From Ariolimax columbianus (taxonomy: Eukaryota > Mollusca > Gastropoda > Stylommatophora > Arionidae): a stretch of 64,000 nt of DNA. The translations under genes were made by a program, and so were the position numbers. Positions 41,770-52,379 of the stretch are shown in pieces. The notes below the pieces were generated by a model. That model was not told the DNA's origin, did no database searches, and saw only the letters and a list, made by a program, of their open reading frames with translations. The stretch is from contig JAVGWX010000018.1 of the NCBI GenBank assembly GCA_036924085.1, positions 20,428,964 to 20,492,963 on the forward strand, in the 5' to 3' direction. Position 1 is the stretch's first letter; each line of letters begins with the position of its first letter.

Positions 41770-42030
41770 CTTACTGATGTAACTTGCGCTGTATTTGGAT
41801 TTTAGTGAGAAAGAAGCTGCGCTGGTCATCTACCTCACTCTCTAGTCTCGAGCTACATTGGGTAGGGGCAAGACATAAGTCAAGACGACTGGATGCAAGT
41901 ACTCTGGTCCCACCTATTTGAGACTTGGGGTGGCTTGAAACCTGCGGGGCTCGAACCCACGCCGTTTCCGTTCATCCCTTTGAGACCCTTACCTTTTGAC
42001 CAGAGCGAATCACAACAATGGAAGCACTAC
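41770..42030 (-). mobile_element. SINE-3 copy, inverted
   Basis: The minus strand has a clear tRNA B box (GGGTTCGAGCCCC), then CCAGTCGTCTTGACTTATG, TTTCTTTCTCACTAAAATCC and AAATACAGCGCAAGTTACA, as in the other SINE-3 copies. Confidence 0.7.
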
Positions 42031-42164
42031 AATGCAGCCGAAACATACATACACACACGCATCCCCAAAATGGCTAAAACGTCCTGATGTCACCTAAAAG
42101 ACTTTGTCCGAGATTGAAATTGGGTACCTTCCCCAAACAGAAAGATACACATGAAACAAAGTGA

Positions 42165-42320
42165 AGCTTTGATAACTCAACTTCTTTATACTGGTTTAGA
42201 AGACTGCAGTTTCTTTGACTTCACTTGATCTAAAAACTGCGCATTCCATCTATTCTTAAATGCATTAATGAATCCTTCCTCCACTATTTCCTGTGGCAAT
42301 GCATTGCAAGCATCCATCAC
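42165..42320 (-). mobile_element. CR1/L2-like LINE 3' end fragment
   Basis: The minus strand reads NAWNALP-type codons (ATGCATTGCCACAGGAAATAG), AATGCATTTAAGAATAGATGG and the CTTCTAAACCAGTATAAAG terminus, like 4755-4930. Confidence 0.65.
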
Positions 42321-42489
42321 TGTGATGAAGAGACCACATGCCGGTAGGTGTGACTACTTCGGTTTTTTCACTCCATATGAAGGATATGTTCATCACTACA
42401 GGAAGCATGTACCTTAAGGGTGTGCATGGGCTTAGCAGCCTCAACATGTGACATCAATTGCTATAAAACCACTCTGCAAGTCAGGCTGT

Positions 42490-43462
42490 ACTAAAAAAAC
42501 GCATCATCTTCATCGTCATCAGCTTCATCATCGTCCTCACATCTAGTTGATGAGTCCTAAGACTGTTTGTAAGGTCGTCTGATCGTGTCTCTACATTCGA
42601 CCCCTTCCACTGCATCCCTCTTAATTTCAGCATAGGTTTGTACTTTAATGTCTCTGCTGCCTGAGATGTAAAGGTGAGTCTCGCTTCCTCTTTTACCCCG
42701 AATCTTCCCTTTTCGCATTTTCTATATAATACTTTCATATTGTGTCCCAGTCAACTCAATCTTCATTTTTATATAATTTGCAATATTTACATTTGTATAT
42801 CCCCTCAGCCGTGGGTTAATGGTTCCTCACCTAGACCTACAGGTGTGGGCGCTGGTCAGCAGCAGCGTTCTCTAGTCTACGCGTGGGGTCTACTGCTGTA
42901 GAGAGGTACGCCATTCGCCTCTCAAATCGTCAAGGAAACGGTGGACGATCGATTCCCACAAGTTTCAAGTGACCCCTGGTCTAACGGATTGTACGACCTG
43001 AATGTCTGCACCTTGAGCTACTTCCAGTCGTCTTGATTGTATGTTTTGCCACTGGTTCCCGGTAACTCAGGACGAGAGAGTGAGATTGATGTCCACCGCA
43101 GCTTCTTTCTCACTATAATACAACTTCAGCGCAAGTTACATCTTCAGGACGAGGACAGTCTGATGATGTCGCCATCTTCGCTTGCGATGGGCAACTTACA
43201 TTTGTATGTCTACCCCAGCGAGGACGCGGCCTTTGAATTTTCTCTCTGTTCAACGCATTCGTTCCATTCTACGGTAGCACCATCTTTCAAACACTATCAA
43301 ACGTGTTTCATTCTTCTTTGCTAGAGTCCCTGTCTTAGTCCCATACAATGCAATTGACCATACACGAGTGGCGATTATACTCTTTCTCAGTTCTATCCTG
43401 ATAATCTTTGAGGTTAGAAATTTATGTTTTTCTCTGAGGTGGTACTTTTTTTTAATCATCAA
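42490..43462 (-). mobile_element. LINE C-terminal fragment split by SINE-3
   Basis: The minus strand gives FLTSKIIRIELRKSII, RVWSIALYGTKTGTLAKKNE and FERWCYRRMERMRWTERK. After the SINE it continues through KCEKGRFGVKEE and KYKPMLKLRGMQWKGS. It is the same family as 7740-8310. The SINE-3 insertion (42799-43195) separates two collinear halves. Confidence 0.78.
42799..43195 (+). mobile_element. SINE-3, full copy, 12-bp target-site duplication
   Basis: Starts ATCCCCTCAGCCGTGGG and ends GCTTGCGATGGGCAAC. Perfect repeats TTACATTTGTAT flank it at 42787-42798 and 43196-43207, inside a LINE. A tRNA-like B box (CGATCGATTCCC) sits about 155 bp in, so the head is longer than a single tRNA. Confidence 0.88.
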
Positions 43463-43464
43463 TG

Positions 43465-43990
43465 CAACCCATGTCTTAATTTTCGTCTCATAACAGGCAT
43501 CATAACTTCCAGACGAAGAATCGAATTCTTTGAGTCAGAATGTTACATAAAGATCCTCAGAATACCCTGGACAGAGCAAAAGACAAATGTAGACATTCGG
43601 AGAGAGTTGAAAATAGAGGAGGACTGGTTTTTCAATTCCATTTTGGCTAGAAAATGCAAATACTTTGGTCACATCAAGAGACACAACGGTCTCAAGAGAA
43701 CAGTGATGGAAGGTATGGTGCCAGGCAAAAGATGCAGGGGTAGACCAAGAAGACGATGGCACCAAGATATCCAGGAATGCCTAGGTATGACTGGCAGAGG
43801 CTGGAGTTTGGCAAGGGAACAGTTTCTTTCAGACAGACTGTGATGGGAACGATGTTTTATAAAGGGCATGCTACACGATGAACAGGCACCTTCTGTGATG
43901 GTTTGCCACACATATGTAGACTTCTGTACTTGTTCGATTATGACTACATTCATGATTATAATAATTTTCCTGTGTTGTTTGTCTGTTACT
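43465..43990 (+). mobile_element. RTE-like LINE 3' end
   Basis: From about 43505 the frame reads RRIEFFESECYIKILRIPW, TEQKTNVDIRRELKIEEDW, FFNSILARKCKYFGHIKRHN and MVPGKRCRGRPRRRW. It closely matches 55674-56021 on the other strand. Its 3' extension AGTTTCTTTCAGACAG, then GGGCATGCTACACGATG, is also shared. Confidence 0.85.
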
Positions 43991-43999
43991 GTAGTCCTT

Positions 44000-44255
44000 T
44001 ATCTTCAGCGTATTTATTTTAATGCCAAACACTTTGTTCTCTAAAAGTACTGGAGAGTTTCAACTCAATGAAGGCAAACTCCCCAACTGCACCTCCTTGT
44101 GGTAGAGAACGGACAACGCACTGGGAGCGGCCAACACAAGCTAGGGGACCGAATATCCACCGGTATAAATGAACAACTCTGATGAGGAACAAAATAGGGC
44201 ATTCACCTGTCCTGTCAGCCAGAAATAGTTGAAAAAAGAGAACGATCACAAAACA
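44000..44255. other. No recognised feature
   Basis: Unique sequence before the 33-bp array. Confidence 0.35.
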
Positions 44256-45035
44256 GCCAGGGGATGTTGAAGGCTAGGGGGAAACCACCCAGGTGGATGT
44301 TGAAGGCTAGGGGGAAACCACCCAGGTGGATGTAGAAGGCAAGAGGGAAACCACCCAGGTGGATGTTGAAGGCTAGGGGGAAACCACCCAGGTGGATGTA
44401 GAAGGCAAGAGGGAAACCACCCCGGGGATGTGGAATGCTAGGGGCAAACAACCACTGATTGGGAAATTGAAGGCAAGAGGGAAACCACCCAGGTGGATGT
44501 GGAAGGCTAGGGGAAAACCACCCAGGGGGATGTAGAAGGCAAAGGGGAAAGCACCAAGGGGGAAATGGAAGGCAAGAGGGAAACCACCCAGGTGGGATCC
44601 AAGGGGAAACCACCCAGGGGGATGTGGAAGGCGAGGGGGAAATCACCCAGATGGATGTAGAAGGCAAGGGGGAAAACATCAAGGGGAAATGGAAGGCAAG
44701 AGGGACACCACCCAGGTGGATGTGGAAGACAAGTCGGAAAACCACCCGGGTAGATGTGGAAGGCTAGGGGGAAACCAACTAGGTGGAGGCAAGGGGAAAC
44801 CACCCCGGTGGATGTGGAAGGCAAGAGGGAAACCACCTAGGGGGATGTGGAAGGCTAGGGGGAACCACCGAGGGGGATGTGGAAGGCTAGGGGGAAACCA
44901 CCGAGGGGGATGAGGAAGGCTAGGGGGAAACCACCGAGTGGGAAATGGATGACAAGAGTGAAGCCACCCAGATGGATGTGGAAGGCAAGAGGGAAACTAC
45001 CCCGGTGGATGTGGAAGGCTAGGTGAAAACCACCA
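44256..45035 (+). repeat. 33-bp G-rich minisatellite, about 23 units
   Basis: Units contain CCAGGTGGATGT, GGAAGGCTAGGGGGAAACCAC with many small changes, and GGGG runs on one strand throughout. The minus strand stays open for 176 codons with an 11-residue period (PLAFYIHLGGF). No signal peptide or known repeat-protein family fits, so it is treated as non-coding. Confidence 0.93.
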
Positions 45036-45447
45036 CATTAAAACTCAAGAAAGGAGGCAAGTGTATGTCACAACCTACAAACTACTCTACCAGTAAAGAC
45101 ATGAGCTCGGATGATCCATGTGTCGTGCCCAGTAGGAGACACGGCCTCTCGGGTCATCATCAAGTCAAATCCTTGTTTGTTGTTGTTGTTGTTGTTGTTG
45201 AATGCCCATGATGTGTAAATTTACTTTTTTGTGCGCCATGAAAAGGACGGTGGCGGTTTGTTGTTGCTTCCTCACATCCTGAGCTTGCTGATGAAGGTGA
45301 ACCGGTGTCCTCCAGGATGTTCTGCTATGATTGGCTTCATTTGTGTGTCGCTCACTACTACGGAGAACACGTCGATCCCTCACCTCGGAAGCCAAACTGC
45401 CATTTAAACAACCCGTTTCTGGGGAGGACTACGGTGAAGTCGAAAGG

Positions 45448-45481
45448 GGTTGGGGGGGGGGGGTGGGGGTGGGGGGGGGTT
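45448..45481 (+). repeat. G-tract cluster, potential G-quadruplex
   Basis: Runs of G4, G12, G5 and G10 are separated by one or two T within about 34 bp, directly beside the 37-bp array inside SINE-2. The homopolymer lengths may be unreliable in assembly. Confidence 0.75.
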
Positions 45482-46135
45482 CTTGGCCAGTATATTTTGC
45501 CTGACCCTGAGTACCATGTTTGATCAGTATGTTTTGCCTGACCCTGAGTACCATGTCTGATCAGTATGTTTTGCCTGACCCTGAATACCATGTCTGATCA
45601 GTATGTTTTGCCTGACCCTGAATACCATGTCCGATCAGTATGTTTTGCCTGACTCTGAGTACCATGTCTGATCAGTATGTTTTGCCTGACCCTGAATACC
45701 ATGTCTGATCAGTATGTTTTGCCTGACCCTGAATACCATGTCCGGTCAGTATGTTTTGCCTGACCCTGAGTACCATGTCTGATCAGTATGTTTTGCCTGA
45801 CCCTGAGTACCATGTCTGATCAGTATGTTTTACCTGACCCTGAATACCATGTCTGATCAGTATATTTTGCCTGACCCTGAGTACCATGTCTGATAAGTAT
45901 GTTTTGCCTGACCCTGAGTACAATGTCTGATCAGTATGTTTTGCCTGACCCTGAGTACCATGTCTGATCAGTATGTTTTGCCTGACCCTGAATACCATGC
46001 CTGATCAGTATATTTTGCCTGACCCTGAATACCATGTCTGATCAGTATATTTTGCCTGACCCTGAATACCATGTCTGATCAGTATATTTTGCCTGACCCT
46101 GAATACCATGTCTGATTAGTATGTTTTGCCTGACC
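45480..46135 (+). repeat. 37-bp minisatellite, about 18 units
   Basis: The unit is GTATGTTTTGCCTGACC, CTGAGTACCATGTCTGATCA. The variants (GAATACC, GTATATTTT, CCGATCA) are scattered. The same unit occurs once or twice in other SINE-2 copies and three to four times at 3440-3600. Confidence 0.95.
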
Positions 46136-46140
46136 AGGCG

Positions 46141-46640
46141 TTAGTTGTCCTCCCCAAATCCTTGTTTAAATTTAGCTACAGACGAAAACTGGTTCAGTAA
46201 TTATTTATAAATTAAGCCGTAGTAGTACTGATGCTCAAAAGTTGATAAACATAGATAGGTAACGGCTCAGTGATCACACCAGGTGCGGTCGCTGAGCCAT
46301 TACCGATGTATGTTTTTATCGACTGAAAAGTGGTACAGGAAATAATATACAGTATAGGACATTTTGCTTCAACAAATGGAGCGATACGGTGATTGGTGAT
46401 GAATAGAGCGGTGGGTTTTACACCATGAGATTGCTTGCGAGGCGCTCAGTAATCTTTACTCGTATTTTATAACATGCTTAGAAGGTTTAAGTGGCCATAA
46501 TCTTCTAAAACAAGCACCACTCGGGTGATTGCTTGAAGTGGCATGGGTTCAAACACTTAAAATGAACATTCTATTTATCTTCTTTCCTTCTATGAAAGTG
46601 TTCTGTATGACTCCGGTTACCGATAATGTTTAAAGTGAAC
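46141..46640. other. Unique sequence, no gene
   Basis: Includes a short inverted word pair around 46255-46325 (AACATAGATAGGTAACGGCTCAG, and CTGAGCCATTACCGATGTATG). These could form an imperfect hairpin with a 25-base loop. Confidence 0.4.
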
Positions 46641-47320
46641 GATACTTGTCTCGATCCCATATCTCTTAGAAATCGAGTATAGTGTCTTACCCTTACGGAT
46701 CCCTTAATTAAAAGTCCACCGAGTCGTAGTGTTTCCCACTCTTCTGTATGCCAGTGAAACGCGGACTGTGTACAACAGACATTCTATGAACATAAATGAC
46801 TTCCATACAAGCTGCGTTCCTAGCTTTTTCAAAATACAGTGGCAGTTACCAGATAGGGTACCAGACTTCGAGATTCTCATGAAAGCAAAAATGCCGAGCA
46901 TCCACACACTATTGCAGAAGACCTAGATCAGGTGGGACAGCCACGTCGTGCCTATGCCAGACAATCGCTCTGAAAGAGGGGCTGAGTCTGATCAATGGTC
47001 AAAATAAACCCATCGAAGACGCCCTTAAAGTATCTCTGACACGCTTCAACATCGATGCACTCATGAGAATGCCTCGCACAGGACCGTAAGGCATGACGTG
47101 GAACCACAATCAGAGGCATCTACATTGCTGAGAAACGCTGGGCCTCCGAAACACATACCCCTCCCCTACCCCCTCCCTCCCCAAACGCACTTTCCGAAAA
47201 GACAAAATAACTGACACTCACATGCCCAATACTGACTTTAAATGCCACATATATGGAAGGGATTTCCGTGCCAGAATTGGACTATACAGCCACCCCTGGA
47301 CTCACCGGTGAAGTGCAGCA
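46640..47320 (+). mobile_element. LINE C-terminal region with terminal zinc-finger remnant
   Basis: Frames give TLLYASETRTVYNRHSMNI, then DFHTSCVPSFFKIQWQLPD, KAKMPSIHTLLQKT, DALKVSLTRFNID and, at the end, FKCHIYGRDFRARIGLYSH. The last is the FRARIGL-x-SH half of the C2H2 finger that some RTE-like LINE ORFs carry at their C-terminus. The first Cys of the finger is not visible. It is decayed, with several shifts. Confidence 0.75.
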
Positions 47321-47807
47321 CAACCTGTCTCACTACTGTTATCATAATCCCTTGCGAATTACAACTATTATCATTAATGTCTCAGAGACCACTTACATAA
47401 AAATGAGTATATATTTATTAAAACATTTCGTTTTCTTTTATAAACCGTAAAGTTTGTAAGGCAAACATCACATATTTGTTCTGACAACTGGTAAGCAAAA
47501 CAATTACTGACGATTTCTTAAGTTTATTTGACAACACAAAGTAAATAAAACAATTAAATCAAACTGCCTATCATAGAGAACTCAAATTAATCTCATATCA
47601 GCAACACACAAAAAATAAATAAATAAACCGAAATAACCAATATCAATTTACCGTACATATAAACAGAACGAAGGCAGATAACAACTACGTACTCCAATAA
47701 CTGAATCGTTTATTTACCATATCGAAAAGGCATACAATAAACAAAGATATAATATCATATCAACAAATGTATGCACCAAACAAATGTTAATTTTGGAAAC
47801 CAATTTA
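47321..47807. other. AT-rich unique sequence, no gene
   Basis: No repeat or coding motif was recognised. Confidence 0.35.
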
Positions 47808-47952
47808 GATGTTGATGTTGAATGTCCAGGATCAGAGTAAGATTACTATATTGCGCTCTGTAAAAGGCGTTAAGTGGATTGGGTGTTGCAAGGGAGCCCC
47901 AAGGCATATATGCTATGATTGGCTTCATCTGCGTGTCGCGCACTAGTATAAG
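47808..47952 (-). mobile_element. SINE-2 3' fragment
   Basis: The minus strand reads GTGCGCGACACGCAGATGAAG, CCAATCATAGCATATATGCC, CCCTTGCAACACCCAATCC and a CTGGACATTCAACATC end. Confidence 0.65.
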
Positions 47953-47984
47953 GTGGGGGTGTGGTGGGGGATGTAGATAATATA

Positions 47985-48222
47985 ATTGTCTTGCTCACTC
48001 ATGTATTGTCTTGCTCTTAGCCGGCTAGGCTCGAGCAGCTTATTACACTCCTACTTTGGGACAAGTGCTGCTGAGGGTGGTTAACCAATGTGCGAATCCA
48101 TTTTATTAACAGACTGAAGCACTAGAGCAAAGTAGACCCCCAGCCTGTTAGGCGCTATCTGTGCTGCTCTAAACAAACCACCTAACCATGGCGGTGTTAT
48201 GCCATGTCACACAGTTAGTCGT
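47985..48222 (-). repeat. Interspersed repeat Rep-5, minus copy
   Basis: Reverse-complement match in word order to 11096-11340 (GTGTGACATGGCATAACACC, GGTGGTTTGTTTAGAGCAGC, TTAACCACCCTC, AGCTGCTCGAGCCTAGCC). Confidence 0.65.
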
Positions 48223-48305
48223 CTCTTACGACATGCTCTCAACACTGAGATACTGACTGCCAGCGACTGACGTGTGATCATTACACTCAACACTGATACG
48301 CTGAC

Positions 48306-48308
<3 letters not shown>

Positions 48309-48362
<54 letters not shown>
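48309..48362. repeat. (TA)n microsatellite, about 27 units
   Basis: A pure TA run directly abuts the 5' edge of the SINE-2 copy that starts at 48363. Confidence 0.97.
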
Positions 48363-48366
<4 letters not shown>

Positions 48367-48722
48367 GGACGATGAGGTTAATGTCTGGTCAGGCAAAATA
48401 CACTGATCAGATTATGTCAGCCAGGGTCAGGGGAAATATACTGGCCAAGACCCTCACCCGACCTCCTCGTTGGTCGTCCTAGAAACGGGCTGCTGTTGAG
48501 GACAACAGTCTGGCTAACAAGGTGAGGTTAGACGTGAATTCCATAGTAGTGAGCGACGCGCAGATGAAGCCAAGCATAGCACAACCGCCTGGAGGACTCT
48601 GGTCACTTTCATCAACACGCTCGAGATGGGAGGAAAGCTATTACAACCCGTCACGTAACGCCCTTTTCAGGGCGTACAAAAGAGTAAACATACTCATTGT
48701 GTGCATTCGAAACAACAACAAC
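48363..48722 (+). mobile_element. SINE-2 copy, near full length
   Basis: GATGAGGTTAATGTCTGGTCAGG starts the element. Two internal units, CGGGCTGCTGTTGAGGAC, AGCACAACCGCCTGGAGGAC, GGGCGTACAAAAGAGTAAAC and a CATTCGAAACAACAACAACA tail follow. It appears to have inserted into, or next to, the TA repeat. Confidence 0.8.
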
Positions 48723-49164
48723 ATATATAAACATTACTTAAAGCATCAACCTTTTAATAATAATACAATATCAAGTTCTGCGTGTCTTTTAAAATATAAT
48801 GGGGACTACGTAAGATACTAGACGATACTTACAATAAACATGGGAAACATTCCATCAGACCACAAGCCATTGTCCAGATGGAACTATAAAAGAGCAGAAT
48901 GGCAGAAGTTTGCCACAAGTACAAATATTTACTGCCAGTCCATCAACACTCACCACAAGACAGTAGGCAAGATGGTGGAAAAATTCAACCAGTGTCTTCT
49001 AAAGACAGCAATGGAGAACATCCCAAGAGGCGCCAGAAGAAATTACAAACAGTATTGATCACATGAAGTGCTACATATGGAACTTCAACTAAAAGAGGCA
49101 AGAAAAAGAGCGGAAGCTGGCTAAAATCAAGAAAGCAACATCGTACTCAAGGCAGCTGCTGCAA

Positions 49165-50030
49165 GATATAGGAAAACAGTCAACCAAGCATGCAGGAAAA
49201 GCTGACAAGAGCATACAGAAACCCTCAACTTTGATAGAGAGAGTAAGAAACTCTGGAAGCTAGCAAAGGCTGGCATGAGCATACAGAAACCCTCAACTTT
49301 GATAGCGAGACAGCAAGAAACCATGGAAGCTAGCAAAGGCTGGCATGAGCATACAGAAACCCTCAACTTTGATAGAGAGAGTAAGAAACTCTGGAAGCTA
49401 GCAAAGGCTGGCATGAGCATAAATAAGCCCTCAACTTTGATAGAGAGAGTAAGAAACTCTGGAAGCTAGCAAAGGCTGGCATGAGCATAAATAAGCCCTC
49501 AACTTTGATAGAGAGAGTAAGAAACTCTGGAAGCTAGCAAAGGCTGGCATGAGCATACAGAAACCCTCAACTTTGATAGAGAGAGTAAGAAACTCTGGAA
49601 GCTAGCAAAGGCTGGCATGAGCATAAATAAGCCCTCAACTTTGATAGAGAGACAGCAAGAAACCCTGGAAGCTAGGAAAGGCTCGCATGAACATACAGAA
49701 ACCCTCAACTTTGATAGAGAGTAAGAAACTCTGGAAGCTAGCAAAGGCTCGCATGAGCATACAGAAACCCTCAACTTTGATAGAGAGAGTAAGAAACTCT
49801 GGAAGCTAGCAAAGGCTGGCATGAGCATACAGAAACCCTCAACTTTGATAGAGAGAGAGTAAGAAACTCTGGAAGCTAGCAAAGGCTGGCATGAGCATAC
49901 AGAAACCCTCAACTTTGATAGAGAGAGCAAGAAACTCTGGAAGCTAGCAAAGGCTGGCATGAGCATACAGAAACCCTCAACTTTGATAGAGAGACAGCAA
50001 GAAACTCTGGAAGCTAGCAAAGGACTTGAG
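49165..50030 (+). repeat. 65-bp VNTR inside the LINE-A ORF, about 13 units
   Basis: Units read GCATGAGCATACAGAAACCC, TCAACTTTGATAGAGAGAG and TAAGAAACTCTGGAAGCTAGC. They derive from a LINE codon stretch encoding TETLNFDRESKKLWKLAKA, which is 66 bp in frame. The unit is 65 bp or nearby, so each repeat shifts frame, and the expansion can only have followed loss of function. Variants with AAATAAGCC and GACAGCAAGAAAC are interspersed. Confidence 0.93.
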
Positions 50031-50158
50031 TGACGAAAACAGCTACAAGCCAACAATTGCGATTGAAAATGAAGGACAGGTACTAACTGGGAAATAAGCA
50101 GGGAGTGTTCTAATCCAAAATTAATGCAAAAACAAGTAGAAACAAAATCCCAGCAGAC

Positions 50159-50689
50159 ATGAAAATGTATATTATGAAAGAAATAAACCACATGAAGCAC
50201 TCAATGCGAGTACCTGAGGAACATCTGATAGTAAATATCACCAAGACAGAATTGGAGTCAGCCATTAGTAAACTCAAGAAGAGAAAAGCCACAGGAAAGG
50301 ATGGCATCACTAATGAAATGCTCTCTAACATGGGAGAAGTAGCAAAGAACAAACTGCTAGACATCTTTAACACGAGCTGGGAACAAGGAACTGTCCCCAC
50401 AGTGTGGAAGGAGGCAAGGACTATCCCCGTCCTTAAACATGGGAAAGACAACATGAAGCCAGGCAGTTACAGACCTATTAGTCTACTCAACTGTGTAGAG
50501 AAACTAATGGAACAAATAGTTAACACTAGAATAACCTGGCATATGGAATCAAAGAATTTACTTATCCCACAGCAAGCAGGTTTTCGTAGAAACAGATCGA
50601 CCGAAGATCAGATGACATATATCTCGCAGGAGATAAAAGATGCATTTCAAGAAAAACAAATAAAACACTGGCAGTCTGGATATACCTAG
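50159..50689 (+). pseudogene. LINE-A reverse transcriptase N-terminal palm (176 codons)
   Basis: The frame encodes TKTELESAISKLKKRKATGKDG, then WKEARTIPVLKHGKDN and GSYRPISLLNCVEKLMEQIV. It ends at IPQQAGFRRNRSTEDQ, which are RT motifs 0-2a in order. A frameshift at about 50668 precedes motif A (WIYLEKAFDKIWKSG, where the catalytic Asp of VDLEKAFD is Tyr). Confidence 0.88.
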
Positions 50690-51110
50690 AAAAAGCCTTT
50701 GATAAAATATGGAAGAGCGGATCAAAACTGAATCTACTGCCAATGGGTGTAACCAACAACATGTACAAGTGGATCAGTGATTATCTAGATAACAGGACAG
50801 CAAGAGTACAACTCCAAGGACACCTCAGCAAAAAGATGAAAATGGAACAAGGAGTTCCACAAGGTGGAATACTCTCACCCATGCTGTTCCTCAATGATAT
50901 AATCACATAAATCCATAAAAGAGTACACACTGCACTATATGCAGATGGTCTGGCACTATGGACATCCGAAGAGTCTACACCTGTAGCTAGAAACCAAATG
51001 CAGGAGGCTCTAAATAAAATAGAGACATGGAAAAAAATATGGCATATCGCTATACACGAATCCAAAATCACGTACACAATCTTCTCTCTATCCCCCAAGC
51101 CCCAAGAAGT
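50680..51110 (+). pseudogene. LINE-A RT motifs A to C, inactive
   Basis: Reading WIYLEKAFDKIWKSG, MEQGVPQGGILSPMLFLNDII, a stop, then TALYADGLALWTSEES. Motif C has YADG, which loses the second catalytic Asp, and motif A has Tyr for its first Asp. The frame ends at SPKPQEV, where LINE-B3 interrupts. Confidence 0.85.
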
Positions 51111-52346
51111 CTTCTTCTTCGTACGCTGTCAGGCTTCAACTTGAATTTGTTCGAAGAAAGCAGCTGTCATTATCAGGCTGTCGACACTGCCATAGAGCTT
51201 GTCTAGTGTTGCCACTGGTGATGGTCACATTAGCTTTCTCTGGTCCTCGTATGTAAGGCAATTTTGCAGCAGATGTTCAGCGGTTATTTTCCCTGTACCA
51301 CAGGCGCATTCGTCAGTGCCACCTATCTTCAGTTTATTGAATAGGTGGTACCTCAGTCTGTTGTGGCCTGTGCGGAGTCTGAAGACCACGACCTGCTCTC
51401 TTCTGTTCAACTGGTAATAGGCATCATTTTTTTGTGTAGCCAGTATGCTCTGTTTCCCGTTTGGTCATGTATCTGGCCCTAATAAACCTTTTGAACTCTT
51501 CGTAGGTCACACTAGAATCTAGTTGTGGTAACTTTGCACCTTCTTTTGCCAGTCTGTCTGCCTCCTCGTTGCCTTGAATGTTACAGTGGGATGGAACCCA
51601 CTGTTCCACTACTCTTTTTGGTGCGGGCTGCTGGCATAGTTGACAGAGTACTGCTCTTAAATCATTAAGTTCAGTATTTTTCTCGCTTTTTAGTTATGTA
51701 ACCACGGACAGGACATCTGTAAACAGGACTATCTGGCTTTCATTGCTTTCGCCTGTCAGCATTGCTTCTACTGCAGTCTTCAATGCCTCTGCCTCCACTC
51801 TGAAATTGCTGGAGAATTTTCCAGTTGTCACTGACAGTGTTATTTTTCTACCGTTTGTTAGGCTCAGGAATATCACTCCCTCTCCATTCTGTGTTGTGTT
51901 TGTTGCAGAACCGCCGGTGTATGCATGGGTCCAGTCCATGCTTGGGTAGTTTTTCTCTTTGTACCTCAAGGTTATGTCTCTATTTTCTTTTTCAGTCTGG
52001 CTGTTCTTGTTTCCAATACCTGGTATATTTTCTACCACATATGGAACCATATGCTGCTTTCACATGGGTTTGCGTACAGTAGGGATGTGCTTTGGTGTTG
52101 TTATGGTGTTCATAGGGTCTTCGCTCATCTTTGCTTTGGCTATTTCTGCAAAGTTTCTCTGCTTTAGTGTCCCTTTTCCAAATCTATTTAGTCTATGATG
52201 CATTGGATGGTCTGTCAGTCTTCTTAGTTTCTCTGCTTGCTGCTAGGCTCTGCTGTCTCTTCTGTCGGTCATGGATTGCAGATTTGTAATCTTTTCAAGT
52301 TCTACAATTGGCGTTGACTTCATGCCTCCTGTTATAACTCTCATGG
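51111..52346 (-). mobile_element. LINE-B3, antisense insertion in LINE-A without target duplication
   Basis: The minus strand begins at about 52346 with CCATGAGAGTTATAACAGG and ends GCGTACGAAGAAGAAG at 51111. It carries RNase H (YTGGSATN with Asp to Gly, RVEAEALKTAV, NEEADRLAKEGA) and the CACG-x7-H-x4-C knuckle. LINE-A resumes as if only removed there (CAAGAAGT, then AATCCTGAAAG), leaving 0-1 bp of possible duplication. Frameshifts occur near 51420 and 51690. Confidence 0.88.
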
Positions 52347-52379
52347 TAATCCTGAAAGTAAATGGCTAGACTCTCCCTC

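Larger units (their letters stand above)
45174..46140 (-). mobile_element. SINE-2 copy with hugely expanded internal minisatellite
   Basis: Reading the minus strand from 46140: TAACGCCTGGTCAGGC, then about 18 tandem 37-bp units, a long C tract, the CCCGTTTCTGGG-type middle, CGAGGTGAGGGATCGACGTG and CAATCATAGCAGAACATCC. The element ends CATTCAACAACAACAACAAC at 45174. Both SINE-2 ends are thus present with the array between them. Confidence 0.85.
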
